From Methanomassiliicoccus sp. (GTDB lineage: Archaea > Thermoplasmatota > Thermoplasmata > Methanomassiliicoccales > Methanomassiliicoccaceae): a DNA stretch of 64,000 bases. The notes below the pieces were generated by a model. It saw only the letters and a program-made list of their open reading frames with translations, was not told the origin of the DNA and did not search any database. A program made the position numbers and the translations under genes. Location of the stretch: positions 434,001 through 498,000 of the forward strand of contig JAWQJJ010000001.1 in the NCBI GenBank assembly GCA_033485155.1, in the 5' to 3' direction. Below, in pieces: positions 52,594 to 61,608 of the stretch; the stretch's first letter is position 1; each line of letters opens with the position of its first letter.

Positions 52594-52646
52594 GAAAAAG
52601 ATGGTTTAGAGGCGAGGTAGCCGATCGGACGCTCGCTCCATCGCCT

Positions 52647-53471
52647 TCATCGTATTAACACCTGGACCTCGGTCAGGAGGTCCTTCTCCGATGTCTCCTT
52701 GGGATCGCTGAGGTAGAGCTCCCGGCCCGGCAGGTGTGCTCGCAAATCGTTCGCGTCCAGGTATTCGTGGACGCGGCCCCAGGCACTTCCGATGTCCTGG
52801 ATTCGGCCGCGGTGCAGCATGGTGACCGCTCTGCCGCCTTCCAGCGTCTGCATCGTGTACCTATCGTTAACGGAGACGCGGCCGTTGATCGGGATCGCTA
52901 CCTCGACATCGGCGTCGTTCTCCTTGTACTCGTGGTCGTGATAGATGGCCATCGGCGGGCCGCAAATTCGCGCCTCTGGCTGCTTGACGAGCATGTCGCA
53001 GATCTCATTGATGAGGCGTGGTATCGCTTCTTCGTACTTTCCCTTCTCCCGTCGGGAGACAACTCGAATCGGGGGGAGCTCCTTGATCTTCGCTTCTTCG
53101 TTGTTCATGTCGATCATCTCTTCGAAGGTCTTGTTGTCGAGCTCCACCATGATCGATCTTAGTTCGTCCATCTGTTTTTGGACCTCTGCGGTGCGCCGCT
53201 TGACGGCATCGTCCAAAGCTGCGCGGTCCGATCGTTCGTCCATCACATCAAGGACGATCTTCATGTCCTGGACCGCGAACCCCAGGTCCGCCAGCTTTTT
53301 CAGCAGGAGGCCTCGCCGGATCTGCTCGTAGGCGTACATTCGATAACCGGTGATCTCCTTCTTCGCCGGGACGAGCAAGCCCTTCTCGTCGTAGAAGCGC
53401 AGCGCCTTGACGCTGAGCCGGGTGATCAGGGAGAAGCTCCCTATGGTGAGAAGTCCGTTGCCGTCGGTCAT
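52647..53471 (-). CDS. MerR-family regulator with GyrI/BmrR-like ligand domain
   Basis: The MerR helix-turn-helix spans about residues 7-75 (FSLITRLSVKALRFYDEKGLL, GYRMYAYEQIRR), then a long coiled coil, then an effector domain (VVSRREKGKYEEAIPRLI, YHDHEYKENDADVEVAIPI) of the GyrI-like type that binds drugs or hydrophobic cations. It is single-standing, so target genes may be elsewhere. Confidence 0.9.
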   Translation of the reverse strand: MTDGNGLLTIGSFSLITRLSVKALRFYDEKGLLVPAKKEITGYRMYAYEQIRRGLLLKKLADLGFAVQDMKIVLDVMDERSDRAALDDAVKRRTAEVQKQMDELRSIMVELDNKTFEEMIDMNNEEAKIKELPPIRVVSRREKGKYEEAIPRLINEICDMLVKQPEARICGPPMAIYHDHEYKENDADVEVAIPINGRVSVNDRYTMQTLEGGRAVTMLHRGRIQDIGSAWGRVHEYLDANDLRAHLPGRELYLSDPKETSEKDLLTEVQVLIR

Positions 53472-53628
53472 GGTGGTCTGGATGACGATGTGCGGGATAA
53501 TACATTAACGACCGGAATCCGCCCCGGGGGAGAGTTGAGGCCGCCATTGCCTAAGGCTCCGACGGAGGCCGACACTTCGACCCATTCGAAAAAGATGAAA
53601 TATCTTGCCAGACATGGCACGACCACAC

Positions 53629-53711
53629 GCGGGGGTAGCCAAGCCGGCCAACGGCGCGGGACTTAAGATTCCGTCCTTAGTGGTTCATGGGTTCGAATCC
53701 CATCCCCCGCA
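53629..53711 (+). tRNA. tRNA-Leu (UAA)
   Basis: The acceptor arms GCGGGGG (53629-53635) and CCCCCGC (53704-53710) pair perfectly, the discriminator is A at 53711 and no CCA is encoded. The anticodon loop CTTAAGA lies between CGGGA and TTCCG arms, giving anticodon TAA. A long variable arm and the T loop GGTTCGAATCC are present, and there is no intron. Confidence 0.95.
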
Positions 53712-53793
53712 CTCCTAGACTTATTACTCTATGACTGGACATTAATCGCAAACGATTTATTTCAAAGACAAGATATCCTTCTGGGGGAAGTTA

Positions 53794-55209
53794 ACGTCCA
53801 AAGCAAGCTTAGTCCTGCCGATCATTGCCTTCGCACTTATTTCGGTGATTCTGCTTGGCAGTACGGCCAACGTCATAGCCCAGCCATCGGCCATTGAAAA
53901 ATGCTCTTCGGCCATCGACAATGATCCTCAGAGCTCGGGCCAGAGCAATTACTCCACGTCATCGAACTATGGCCACCTTCTCTGGAAGTATGAGTCCGGT
54001 AACTCAAATAATTGGGTAACCCTAGATTGGTTCCTCAGGCCGCCCATAGCAATGGGGGCAGATAACACGGTCATCCTCGAGGTTGGGGGAAGCCTGTATG
54101 CCGTGAGGAACGGCTCATTGGTTTGGCAATATCATGTTACTGACGAACAAGGCCCAGTCTGGAGGACGATATCCCCGCCTTGCGTTGATCCTAATGGCCA
54201 TATTTACGTGGGCAGCTACGACAAATTTCTCGTCGCCCTGGACAAGGATGGCAGCCTTCTGTGGAAGTATGATGCAGGATATCTAATCGATTCTACCCCC
54301 GCGGTCGGTCCTGATGGGACCGTGTACGTAGGGACGACGGTCAACGGATGGGATGGGAACGAAAGTCTTCACTACTATCTTCACGCGGTCAATCCCAACG
54401 GAACCCTGAGGTGGAAGGTGGAGACTGGCCCATGCTCGGAAAGTGCTGTCGTGGTGTCAAAGGATGGCACGATCTACATGATCTCAGGGGCTAGCAGTTC
54501 GAGATGGGATCAGAATGCTCGATCGCTATACTCGATAGATCAGAATGGGAGCGTCAACTGGGTGCTGCCTTTGGGCAATAGAAGTTTCCTTCCCCCTGCG
54601 GTCGGTGATGACGGAGTGATCTACCTGAACACCTGCGATATTTTCGATGATACCGCCGACCCCTTTCTTTACCTGGAGGCAGTCCTTCCGAACGGAAGCG
54701 TGTCGTGGCAACTGAATGTGAATAATATCTGCCATTACTCGTCGGGCATGTACGGCACGCCCCCGGTCATTGCCGCTGACGGCACGATCTACATAGGGAT
54801 CTGTGATGGCATTGCTGCGATCAATCACAACGGGACGTTCAGGTGGAACTATTCCATCGACCGCGGCCATGCCTCCACGCCCTCCATTTCTAAGGAGGGG
54901 ACTATCTTCTTTGGATCGATAGGACACGACGATCCCGATAAAGGCAACCAGGGTTACGTATTTGCACTAAATCCAGATGGCTCCTTAAAATGGAAGACCA
55001 AGGTAGTTGATTATGCACACTCCAACACTATCATCGGAGAAGATGGCACAGTCTACGTTGCTGCCAACGGCAACATTTTCGCCATCAATGGGGGTACCTC
55101 TCCAGAAGCAATGATGCTTGTGACGATAATGGCGATAGGGATGGTATTCGCGGTATTGGCGGCGATCATCGTATCATTGAGGAGGGGTAGGAAGAAACCA
55201 TCGTCCTGA
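53794..55209 (+). CDS. Membrane-anchored PQQ-like beta-propeller protein
   Basis: Repeats of the type GTIYIGIC, LYAVNPNGTLRWK and SDGSLLWKYD show a PQQ/WD40-like propeller of about seven blades, with the aromatic W-K after each G-x-L. A C-terminal helix (residues about 420-443, MMLVTIMAIGMVFAVLAAII) with a basic tail anchors it. The N-terminus has the pattern of a signal peptide (SKASLVLPIIAFALIS), but no ATG, GTG or TTG precedes it; ACG 53794 after GGGGG is taken as the start and GTG 53845 is the canonical alternative. Function unknown. Confidence 0.72.
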   Translation, partial: TSKASLVLPIIAFALISVILLGSTANVIAQPSAIEKCSSAIDNDPQSSGQSNYSTSSNYGHLLWKYESGNSNNWVTLDWFLRPPIAMGADNTVILEVGGSLYAVRNGSLVWQYHVTDEQGPVWRTISPPCVDPNGHIYVGSYDKFLVALDKDGSLLWKYDAGYLIDSTPAVGPDGTVYVGTTVNGWDGNESLHYYLHAVNPNGTLRWKVETGPCSESAVVVSKDGTIYMISGASSSRWDQNARSLYSIDQNGSVNWVLPLGNRSFLPPAVGDDGVIYLNTCDIFDDTADPFLYLEAVLPNGSVSWQLNVNNICHYSSGMYGTPPVIAADGTIYIGICDGIAAINHNGTFRWNYSIDRGHASTPSISKEGTIFFGSIGHDDPDKGNQGYVFALNPDGSLKWKTKVVDYAHSNTIIGEDGTVYVAANGNIFAINGGTSPEAMMLVTIMAIGMVFAVLAAIIVSLRRGRKKPSS

Positions 55210-55328
55210 TGTTGGTAGCCAAGCATCTGATTCGGCCAGTAGAATTCAATGAGCGATGCGAGGAGTCATGCCATCTTCTTAAGGTACCATAATCTCTACG
55301 TCAGATGCTCCGGAAGGGGCCCAGCTCC

Positions 55329-56183
55329 CTAAAGCTTGCTCATGAGATATGTTTCAAAATCTGTAGGGAGCCGGATGGGCTCGGCCGTCTCCACCTTCGT
55401 CTCACCATCGATGACCGCCTTGGTCATCAGCACAAGGTTCCTGGCAGCGTCTGGTGAGAATCCCGCCTGCACCAAAACACTCTCCCAATCCCTAGGCAAG
55501 GTCTGTCGAGGCAGGACATCCCTTTGCATGGCCTCGGCGAAAGCTTGTGCGATATCATTGGAGCTATAATCACGAGGGCCCATTATTTCAAGGACGCTCT
55601 GTCTTGGAGCATGTCCGATCATGGCATCGGAGAGGAAACCGGCCACATCTGGTGGGGCCACCATTGGCACTTTGAGATCGACCGGAAAGAAGGTCGGTAA
55701 GATTCCATCATCTCTTACCGTCCCGATATATCCAAGCCAGTTGCTGTAATAGTAAGCAGGGCGGACGATGGTATGCTCGATATCGAGATCGGAGAACGTT
55801 CTCTCCAAAACATAAGACGCTTCCAGATTGCCTTTTCCTCGACCGTTCTGCGCCCCAAGTGAAGAGAGACCAACGACTCTCGTCACTCCTGCCCACATGA
55901 GTGCCTCCCGGCAATTATCCATCATGGTGCGGATGTCCTCAATGCAGTTTTCGCAGCGTGGGTTCTCGGGAGTAAACACGAACGCGGCATCCCCGCCCCT
56001 GAACGCCTCCTTAAGGGACTTCAGGTCGAGCATGTTCGCAGCGAGTACCTCGGCTCCCTGCTCTCGGATCTCACCCAGCTTTTGCAGGTCCCTCCCCACT
56101 GCCCTGACCGGTTTGCCCTTCTTTAACAACATCCCGGCCAGCATCGAGCCTATCTGCCCGGAGGCCCCCAGCACGACGAACAT
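55329..56183 (-). CDS. NmrA-like NAD(P)-binding reductase
   Basis: The Rossmann start FVVLGASGQIGSMLAGMLL and the NmrA-type segments VRAVGRDLQKLGEIREQGAEV and GVTRVVGLSSLGAQNG mark an atypical short-chain reductase of the NmrA/azoreductase group. The usual YxxxK active site is not preserved. It may be a redox sensor or reductase of quinone-like compounds. Confidence 0.82.
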   Translation of the reverse strand: MFVVLGASGQIGSMLAGMLLKKGKPVRAVGRDLQKLGEIREQGAEVLAANMLDLKSLKEAFRGGDAAFVFTPENPRCENCIEDIRTMMDNCREALMWAGVTRVVGLSSLGAQNGRGKGNLEASYVLERTFSDLDIEHTIVRPAYYYSNWLGYIGTVRDDGILPTFFPVDLKVPMVAPPDVAGFLSDAMIGHAPRQSVLEIMGPRDYSSNDIAQAFAEAMQRDVLPRQTLPRDWESVLVQAGFSPDAARNLVLMTKAVIDGETKVETAEPIRLPTDFETYLMSKL

Positions 56184-56384
56184 GATCTACACCTTCGGGC
56201 CATTTTTCCACATCGCCTCTCTCAATGGGCTGTGATTGAATGCCCATTGGCTAAAAGGACTTCGACTGATCATGGCGGGCTAACAAGCAGCACAACGCGC
56301 TCAAGGATTCTAATCTTATATCCAGCTACAATTATTCTTAAAAGTCAACACGAGCGATATCGCCATGGAAGGGATGGTGGGCAC

Positions 56385-57866
56385 ATGGCTTCGGCGTGCA
56401 GCTCGGCGATGGACTCGTTCTTGATCGAAGTGCAGAAGGTCGGCCTCTTAGGCCGCCTGTTCTCTTGGGGCAGGATAAGAAAGCTCAGCTACGAGGCGAG
56501 CAATGAGTACGCGCTTCTAAAAAGCCAAAGGGACGGTGCGAGCCAGCAGGTCGCGAGCTTGAACCTGCTGCTCGAATCGGCGAAGAAGGAATCAGAGACC
56601 AGCAACCGCGAGGTCATTAGAATTTCGAACGAGCTCGCCAAGTCCCAAGCGTCGCTGGAAGAGATAAGGAGCATCTTGAACGACCGCGTGATGCGGATCA
56701 AGGAACTAGAGGCCGGCGTCAGCGGGAACCTGAACCAGATCGCTGAACAAAGAGCCCAGATCGTCAAGCTGCTCCGTCAGATCGAGGACAAGAACGCCGA
56801 GATCACTGTCTACGAGGGCAAGCTGGCCGAGGCCGCTACCGCCAGAGACAGCATATCCGTCCGTGTCAAGGAGCTCGAAACCGAGCTGTCGAGCAGTAAG
56901 AACAAGCTCGATGAACTCACCTCGGCACTGGCCGAGAGAGACAAGAGGATAACACAGTTCGAGAGCGTACAAGAGGCCAGGAAGGAGGAGCACATCCAGA
57001 AGCTCGCCGAGGTACAGGGCTTCATGGGTACGCTCAAGGAGGACAAGGCCCGGCTGGAAAAGGAGAGAGAGGACGAGATCGCCTACAGGTTCGAGGAAAT
57101 GAAGCAGACCTGGCTGAACCACGAGCGCCGAGTGGAGGAGACGCTCAAGGCACTGTGCCAGAGGCATACCATCGAGTACCTGGGCAAGGACAAGGTGCCG
57201 TTCAAGGGCAAGCCGGACAATACGCTGAAGATCTGCGAGGAGTTCGTGGTCTTCGATGCCAAGAGCCCGCAGGGCGATGACCTCTCGAACTTTCCCGACT
57301 ACGTAAAGAAGCAGTCGGGCGAGGTGCAGAAGTACGTCAAGGAGAAGGACGTCAAGAAGGACGTGTACCTCGTGGTTCCGACCAACACCATCGACCTGTT
57401 CGAGGAGCACACCTTCAACCACGGCGACTTCAAAGTCTTCGTGGTCACCATCGACTCCCTGGAACCGATCATCCTGAGCCTCAAGAAGATCGAGGAGTAT
57501 GAGTTCCTCGAACAGCTGAGCCCGGAGGAGCGCGACGACATCTGCCGCGTCCTCGGCAGGTTCAGCCATCTAACGAAGCGCCGCATCCAGGTGGACTCCT
57601 TCTTCTGCAACGAGGCGTTCAAGGCGCTCAAGGAGTGCGATTGCCTGCCGGAGGACATGGCTCTGAAGGTAGAAGAGTACGAGAAGGCGACATTGCTCAA
57701 CCCCAACAGGGAGGATAGGAAGAAGCTGATCTCCGAGAAGGTGCTGCAGAAGGCGGTGGAAGAGGTGAAGAAGGACTCCGACTTCCTGGACCTTGATACG
57801 TCGGAGGAAGTGTGCGGAGGCATTGCCGAGATGCCGCTGATGAAGGAGAAGAGGGTCGAACGGTAG
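56385..57866 (+). CDS. Coiled-coil protein with RmuC-like C-terminal domain
   Basis: A long coiled coil spans about residues 40-260. The C-terminal half contains VVFDAKSPQGDDLSNFPDYV, with the D-x-K of PD-(D/E)xK nucleases as in RmuC, and VYLVVPTNTIDLFEE. RmuC-family proteins act in DNA recombination or protection. The ATG at 56385 follows GGGATGGTGGG; the open frame reaches 56232 but lacks a family N-terminus. Nuclease activity is unproven. Confidence 0.7.
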   Translation: MASACSSAMDSFLIEVQKVGLLGRLFSWGRIRKLSYEASNEYALLKSQRDGASQQVASLNLLLESAKKESETSNREVIRISNELAKSQASLEEIRSILNDRVMRIKELEAGVSGNLNQIAEQRAQIVKLLRQIEDKNAEITVYEGKLAEAATARDSISVRVKELETELSSSKNKLDELTSALAERDKRITQFESVQEARKEEHIQKLAEVQGFMGTLKEDKARLEKEREDEIAYRFEEMKQTWLNHERRVEETLKALCQRHTIEYLGKDKVPFKGKPDNTLKICEEFVVFDAKSPQGDDLSNFPDYVKKQSGEVQKYVKEKDVKKDVYLVVPTNTIDLFEEHTFNHGDFKVFVVTIDSLEPIILSLKKIEEYEFLEQLSPEERDDICRVLGRFSHLTKRRIQVDSFFCNEAFKALKECDCLPEDMALKVEEYEKATLLNPNREDRKKLISEKVLQKAVEEVKKDSDFLDLDTSEEVCGGIAEMPLMKEKRVER

Positions 57867-57970
57867 TTCCGGCGGGCGCTACTTCTTCCTAGCCATCACT
57901 TAAGTTCGAAGACTGGAAAAATCGAGTGGGAGAACGATCCCATTTGATGATTCAGCAATTATAAGTAAGA

Positions 57971-58004
57971 AAATAAAAAACTGGGGCCGGTTTAGAACCG
58001 GTCC
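57971..58004 (-). terminator. Hairpin and T-run ending the zinc-ribbon gene
   Basis: GGCCGGTT (57985-57992) and AACCGGTC (57996-58003) form an 8-bp stem with one wobble pair. Read on the minus strand it overlaps the stop codon and is followed by TTTTTTATTT, a good intrinsic-type terminator. Confidence 0.55.
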
Positions 58005-58159
58005 TTCGGCTTGTGCTTCTGGAAGCAGTCCCTGCAGTAGACCGGCCTGCCCTCGGTGGGCTTGAACGGTACCTGGGTCTGGCATCCACAGTCGGAGCAC
58101 TTAACATCATGCATTTCGCGGGGTTCGCGGCTGTAGCCGCCTCTGTTGTTTCCGTACAT
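57992..58159 (-). CDS. Small CxxC-x-C / CxxC zinc-ribbon protein
   Basis: The 55-residue protein runs from ATG 58159 to TAA 57992. It has Cys21, Cys24 and Cys26 (KCSDCGC) and Cys42, Cys45 (VYCRDC), spaced as in the archaeal CxxC-CxxC zinc-binding family, preceded by a Gly/Arg/Tyr-rich start. A TATA-like TTTATATA on the minus strand lies at 58228-58235, about 70 bases upstream. It is likely an RNA- or DNA-associated zinc protein; function unknown. Confidence 0.8.
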   Translation of the reverse strand: MYGNNRGGYSREPREMHDVKCSDCGCQTQVPFKPTEGRPVYCRDCFQKHKPKDRF

Positions 58160-58454
58160 TACTATACCTACTTTGTCTCAAAAAATCCCTAGAGATCTCT
58201 GATACGGAACAACCTAAGGGCTACTAGTATATAAACCGGCCTATTGGCCGGGCTGGCCAGGAGCTGCAGCCGGGCCGCGACCGCCCTCATGTGGGGCGAG
58301 GACCCGACTGCGAAACCATTCGGTACCGGACCACGATCCGCTCACCTGTAGTCCAGCGCGGTGTCGAGGGACCTAGGGATCAGAGGGCCGAAGTGTACAT
58401 TGCGCTCTTCAGTTCAGCATATCGGGGCCGCATGTATCCATAGTTCAAGGGCGA

Positions 58455-59132
58455 TCAGATCAAAGCTCGCTCTCTGCCATAGGACAGAACAGCCTTTCCT
58501 TCTTCTAAGGTTACGGTGAATCCGTCGAGGAAGCCCAGCAGGCCCTTTGAGGCGATATCGTAGTCCAGGTAGTTCACCAGCACCGGTGTCAGGAAGAGAT
58601 CGTGTCCCACGTAGATGTCCAGGCAATCGGACCTCTCCTGAAGGTTCTTACGGACCCAGCTGATCAGCGCCTCAGTGCCTTGAGGCACCGGAGCCATGGC
58701 CTTGGCCGGGATGCGTCCGTTGACCCATTCAACGGCGAACCTGTTCAGCCCCATGACTGCCAGGTGCTTGTCCACCTCCTCCTCGTTGAGGACATAGGTC
58801 CCCGGCCTGCCCAACATCGTAGTGACGGTGACCGCAGCATCAAAGCCAGCACCCTCGGCGATCAGGGAGGCGGTGTCCACGCAGCGCTGCACCGGGGATG
58901 AGAACAGACGAATGTGCTTGCGATGGCCCAATCTCTTGCCCAGCGCTCTGGCCATCTCTCTTCCCGCGGAGGTGAGACCATCCGAGTGCAAAGCCACATC
59001 TGCACCGTACCGCGCGGCGTGCCTTATCAGGAGGGCCCCTCGGGGTGTGCAGTTCAAAGAAGCTAGTTCCGGAACCTCACATCTGGCATTCCGTTCCTGG
59101 GAGCTTTGATCGTCCGGTCGCATCGATCCCAT
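58455..59132 (-). CDS. Histidine phosphatase superfamily protein
   Basis: Arg37-His38 in LLIRHAAR is the phospho-acceptor RH motif; SSPVQRCVDTASLI and VGHD near residue 176 provide the remaining active-site Arg and His. The family includes phosphoglycerate mutases, acid phosphatases and CobC-type alpha-ribazole phosphatases; the sequence does not decide between them. ATG 59123 is an alternative start four codons in. Confidence 0.85.
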   Translation of the reverse strand: MGSMRPDDQSSQERNARCEVPELASLNCTPRGALLIRHAARYGADVALHSDGLTSAGREMARALGKRLGHRKHIRLFSSPVQRCVDTASLIAEGAGFDAAVTVTTMLGRPGTYVLNEEEVDKHLAVMGLNRFAVEWVNGRIPAKAMAPVPQGTEALISWVRKNLQERSDCLDIYVGHDLFLTPVLVNYLDYDIASKGLLGFLDGFTVTLEEGKAVLSYGRERALI

Positions 59133-59255
59133 GCGAAGTTCTTCAGGTTGATAAAGGATATTATCGCTGGACTGTTGATCGTTTCAAGGAAATCGCCATC
59201 GTCCCTCACTTATCGGGGAGAGGAGATTATTATCTGGTAATGCTGTCCGGTCCGC

Positions 59256-59810
59256 GTGGAGAAGAAGAACATCGAGGAATTGTCGAATATCATATTCGGT
59301 CTGGCACTGACCGTCGGAACGCTAACGCTGGTCAAGCCGGCCGAGGACAGCTTTGGCGAGCTTCTCCATATCCTGAGCAGCTTTGCTCTATCCTTCATTG
59401 TCCTGCTTTGGTTCTGGTGGCTGTACATCCGGACCATGAGGGGCATGGTCATGAACAGCCAGGTGAAGTACGGATTGAACTTCGTTCTGCTGTTCCTCGT
59501 CGTCATCGAGCCCTATCTGCTGACCATTGTCGATACTGTTTCCGGCGCGACCGCCTACGCCATCGATCTGGGGACGGTCATGGTGGTCTTCGTCTTCTTC
59601 TGGCATTTCATGCGCAAGGAGACCCCTCTTACCGACGAGGCTAGGTTAGACAAGCTGAGGAGGGGCCGCAATTCCATGCTCTTGAGCGCAGCGATATTCT
59701 ACGCCTCCACCCTGGTGCAGCTCTTCCCCCCTATCGCCTCAAGTGGGGCCCAGGGGCTGATCTGGTTGTTCGTGCTGGTGGTGGCGATGGTCTATCGGCT
59801 GAGGGAATGA
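59256..59810 (+). CDS. TMEM175-like (DUF1211) membrane protein
   Basis: Five to six hydrophobic segments and the N-terminal IEELSNIIFGLALTVGTLTL resemble the pore helix of TMEM175-type potassium channels, although the F-S-D signature of that helix is altered to L-S-N. The 184-residue length is usual for prokaryotic members. It starts at GTG 59256. Channel function is inferred. Confidence 0.65.
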   Translation: MEKKNIEELSNIIFGLALTVGTLTLVKPAEDSFGELLHILSSFALSFIVLLWFWWLYIRTMRGMVMNSQVKYGLNFVLLFLVVIEPYLLTIVDTVSGATAYAIDLGTVMVVFVFFWHFMRKETPLTDEARLDKLRRGRNSMLLSAAIFYASTLVQLFPPIASSGAQGLIWLFVLVVAMVYRLRE

Positions 59811-59882
59811 CACCGAGATAAAATGGAAGAAGTTTACCGTCCCGATGCCACACCGGGACGCGGCTGCTCTGCTCCGGTGACC

Positions 59883-60530
59883 TCAGTTTCCGAGCTTGCG
59901 GCTGAAGATGATCGCGGCGATTCCGAGGATCACGGCCGAGGCGATGAGGCTGATGGCCACCGTTATCTCCAGGGGGGCCATCTCCTGCAATGCCGGCAGG
60001 ACCGCCAAAGCGGAGAGCTGGTTACCGCCGTAGATGGTCAGGATGACCCCGACCAGCACCGTCCTCACCAGGCTGCCGAAGAGGACCGCCGCGGCGCAGG
60101 TAATGCTTGCCATGGCCAGTGTGACCATGAACGGCTCGTAGAGCGCCCCCAGGTCCACCGCACCGCTGCTGACCCAGTCGTAGCCGTTCGCCAGCACCAG
60201 GGCCAACGCCGCGGCCACCAGGACGCAGGCGAGCACCGCAACGTACTTCGCAAGGAGGAGGTGCGAGCGCCTCACCGGCCGCACCAGGAAGAGGTCGAAC
60301 GCGCCCTGGGAGCGCTCGTTGATGATGCTGACCGAGAGCGTGGTCGAGGCCAGCAGACCGGCGGCGGACGACACCACCATGGCGGTGAACGCCCCCAGGG
60401 GCATGCCGACGTCTGGAGAAAGGAAGTACAGCAGCACTGCCAGGAGGGGAAGGCCGACGAACAGGACCGCCATAACCTTGGAACGGTAGAAGCCGTTCAA
60501 TTCGTCCTTGACCAGAAGAGCGAGGCTCAG
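59883..60530 (-). CDS. ABC-2 permease with a probable CUG start
   Basis: The membrane protein has about six hydrophobic segments and INERSQGAFDLFLVRPVRRSHLLLAKYV, typical of ABC-2 permeases. The first canonical codon (TTG 60500) would remove the conserved SLALLVKDELNGFYRSK stretch. A CTG at 60530 overlaps the ATPase stop as CTGA and lies six bases after GGGGGG, so it is taken as the start. It pairs with the ATPase at 60527. Confidence 0.78.
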   Translation of the reverse strand: MSLALLVKDELNGFYRSKVMAVLFVGLPLLAVLLYFLSPDVGMPLGAFTAMVVSSAAGLLASTTLSVSIINERSQGAFDLFLVRPVRRSHLLLAKYVAVLACVLVAAALALVLANGYDWVSSGAVDLGALYEPFMVTLAMASITCAAAVLFGSLVRTVLVGVILTIYGGNQLSALAVLPALQEMAPLEITVAISLIASAVILGIAAIIFSRKLGN

Positions 60531-61468
60531 TTCGATCCCCCCACGTAGGCCAGGTAGACGTCCTCCAGCTTGGGGTCGTGGCGGTTGAACGACCTAATGT
60601 TGCATCCGGCCTTCATGAGCGCCTCGATGATCCGCGGCACGGTGGTGTCCCAACCGTCCTCGTCCTTCAGGTGAGCGACCAGGCAGCCGGCGGACGGCTG
60701 CCTCAGGTCCACTCCCGGGAGGGCAACCGATCTCCACTCCCCCTTGTCGTTGACAAGCTCCACCACTAGCTCCGAGCGGAGGGACACGATCTTCTCCAGG
60801 CCCTTGATCGGCCCGGTGTAGCGGACCTTCCCGCTCTGCAGCAGGCCGACCGAGTCGGCTAGGTCCTCCACGTCGGAAAGTATGTGCGACGAGAACAGGA
60901 TGGTCGTCCCCGAAACCCGCAGCTCCCTGATGATGTTCTTGAACAGGAAGCGGCTCGCCGGATCGAGCGCGGCCATGGGCTCGTCGAGCACCAGGACGGA
61001 CGGCTCATGCACTATGGCCTGAGCGAAGCCCAGCTTCTGCTGCGTCCCCCCGGACAGCTTGCCGACCTTCCGGTCCCGGTACTCCTCGAGGCCCAGCTGC
61101 TTAATGACCTCGTCCACCCGCTGCTGTAGGCGCTTCCCCTCCAGCCCGGAAAGCCGCCCCAAAGTGAGCAACGCCTGCTCCGCGGTCCTCCACTCCTGGA
61201 ACGCCGCCTTCTGGGGCAGGTAGCCGACCTTGACCTTCTGGTGGGCATCCCTCAAGCTCATGTCCACTCCGGAGATCATTACCCGACCGCTGTCGTAGGG
61301 GGCGATCCCGAGCAGGGAGCGGATGATGGTCGACTTCCCCGCTCCGTTCGGACCGATCAGCCCAAACACCGTTCCCGCCTCCACCTTGAGCGTGGCGTGG
61401 TCCACCGCCCTCGTCGGTCCGTAGCTCTTCACCAATTCTTCGATGCATATCGATTCCAAGTCGAACAC
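60527..61468 (-). CDS. ABC-2 transporter ATPase
   Basis: Walker A GPNGAGKS is at residues 39-46, the signature is LSGGTQQKLGFAQAI and Walker B VLVLDEPMAALDP. GTG 61468 gives the natural start; the frame is open to 61570. With the permease it forms a small exporter, transcribed from a region next to a tandem-HTH regulator. Confidence 0.9.
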   Translation of the reverse strand: MFDLESICIEELVKSYGPTRAVDHATLKVEAGTVFGLIGPNGAGKSTIIRSLLGIAPYDSGRVMISGVDMSLRDAHQKVKVGYLPQKAAFQEWRTAEQALLTLGRLSGLEGKRLQQRVDEVIKQLGLEEYRDRKVGKLSGGTQQKLGFAQAIVHEPSVLVLDEPMAALDPASRFLFKNIIRELRVSGTTILFSSHILSDVEDLADSVGLLQSGKVRYTGPIKGLEKIVSLRSELVVELVNDKGEWRSVALPGVDLRQPSAGCLVAHLKDEDGWDTTVPRIIEALMKAGCNIRSFNRHDPKLEDVYLAYVGGSN

Positions 61469-61608
61469 CTGCTTGCAGGTCAGCGTACTGTGCCGGAGAT
61501 CTTCAGCCGATGTTCGCCGCGGTGATGAGGAAGCGGTCATCTTCCGCCAAGATCTGACCTGAACGTCCACCGATCGGTTGATTTTCAGGTCGCGGCGAAG
61601 CTAGCCAG

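Noticed and set aside
57900-58100. 66-residue frame on the minus strand
   Set aside because: It overlaps the 55-residue zinc-ribbon gene in another frame; the latter has a clean Cys pattern, a start codon and a terminator.
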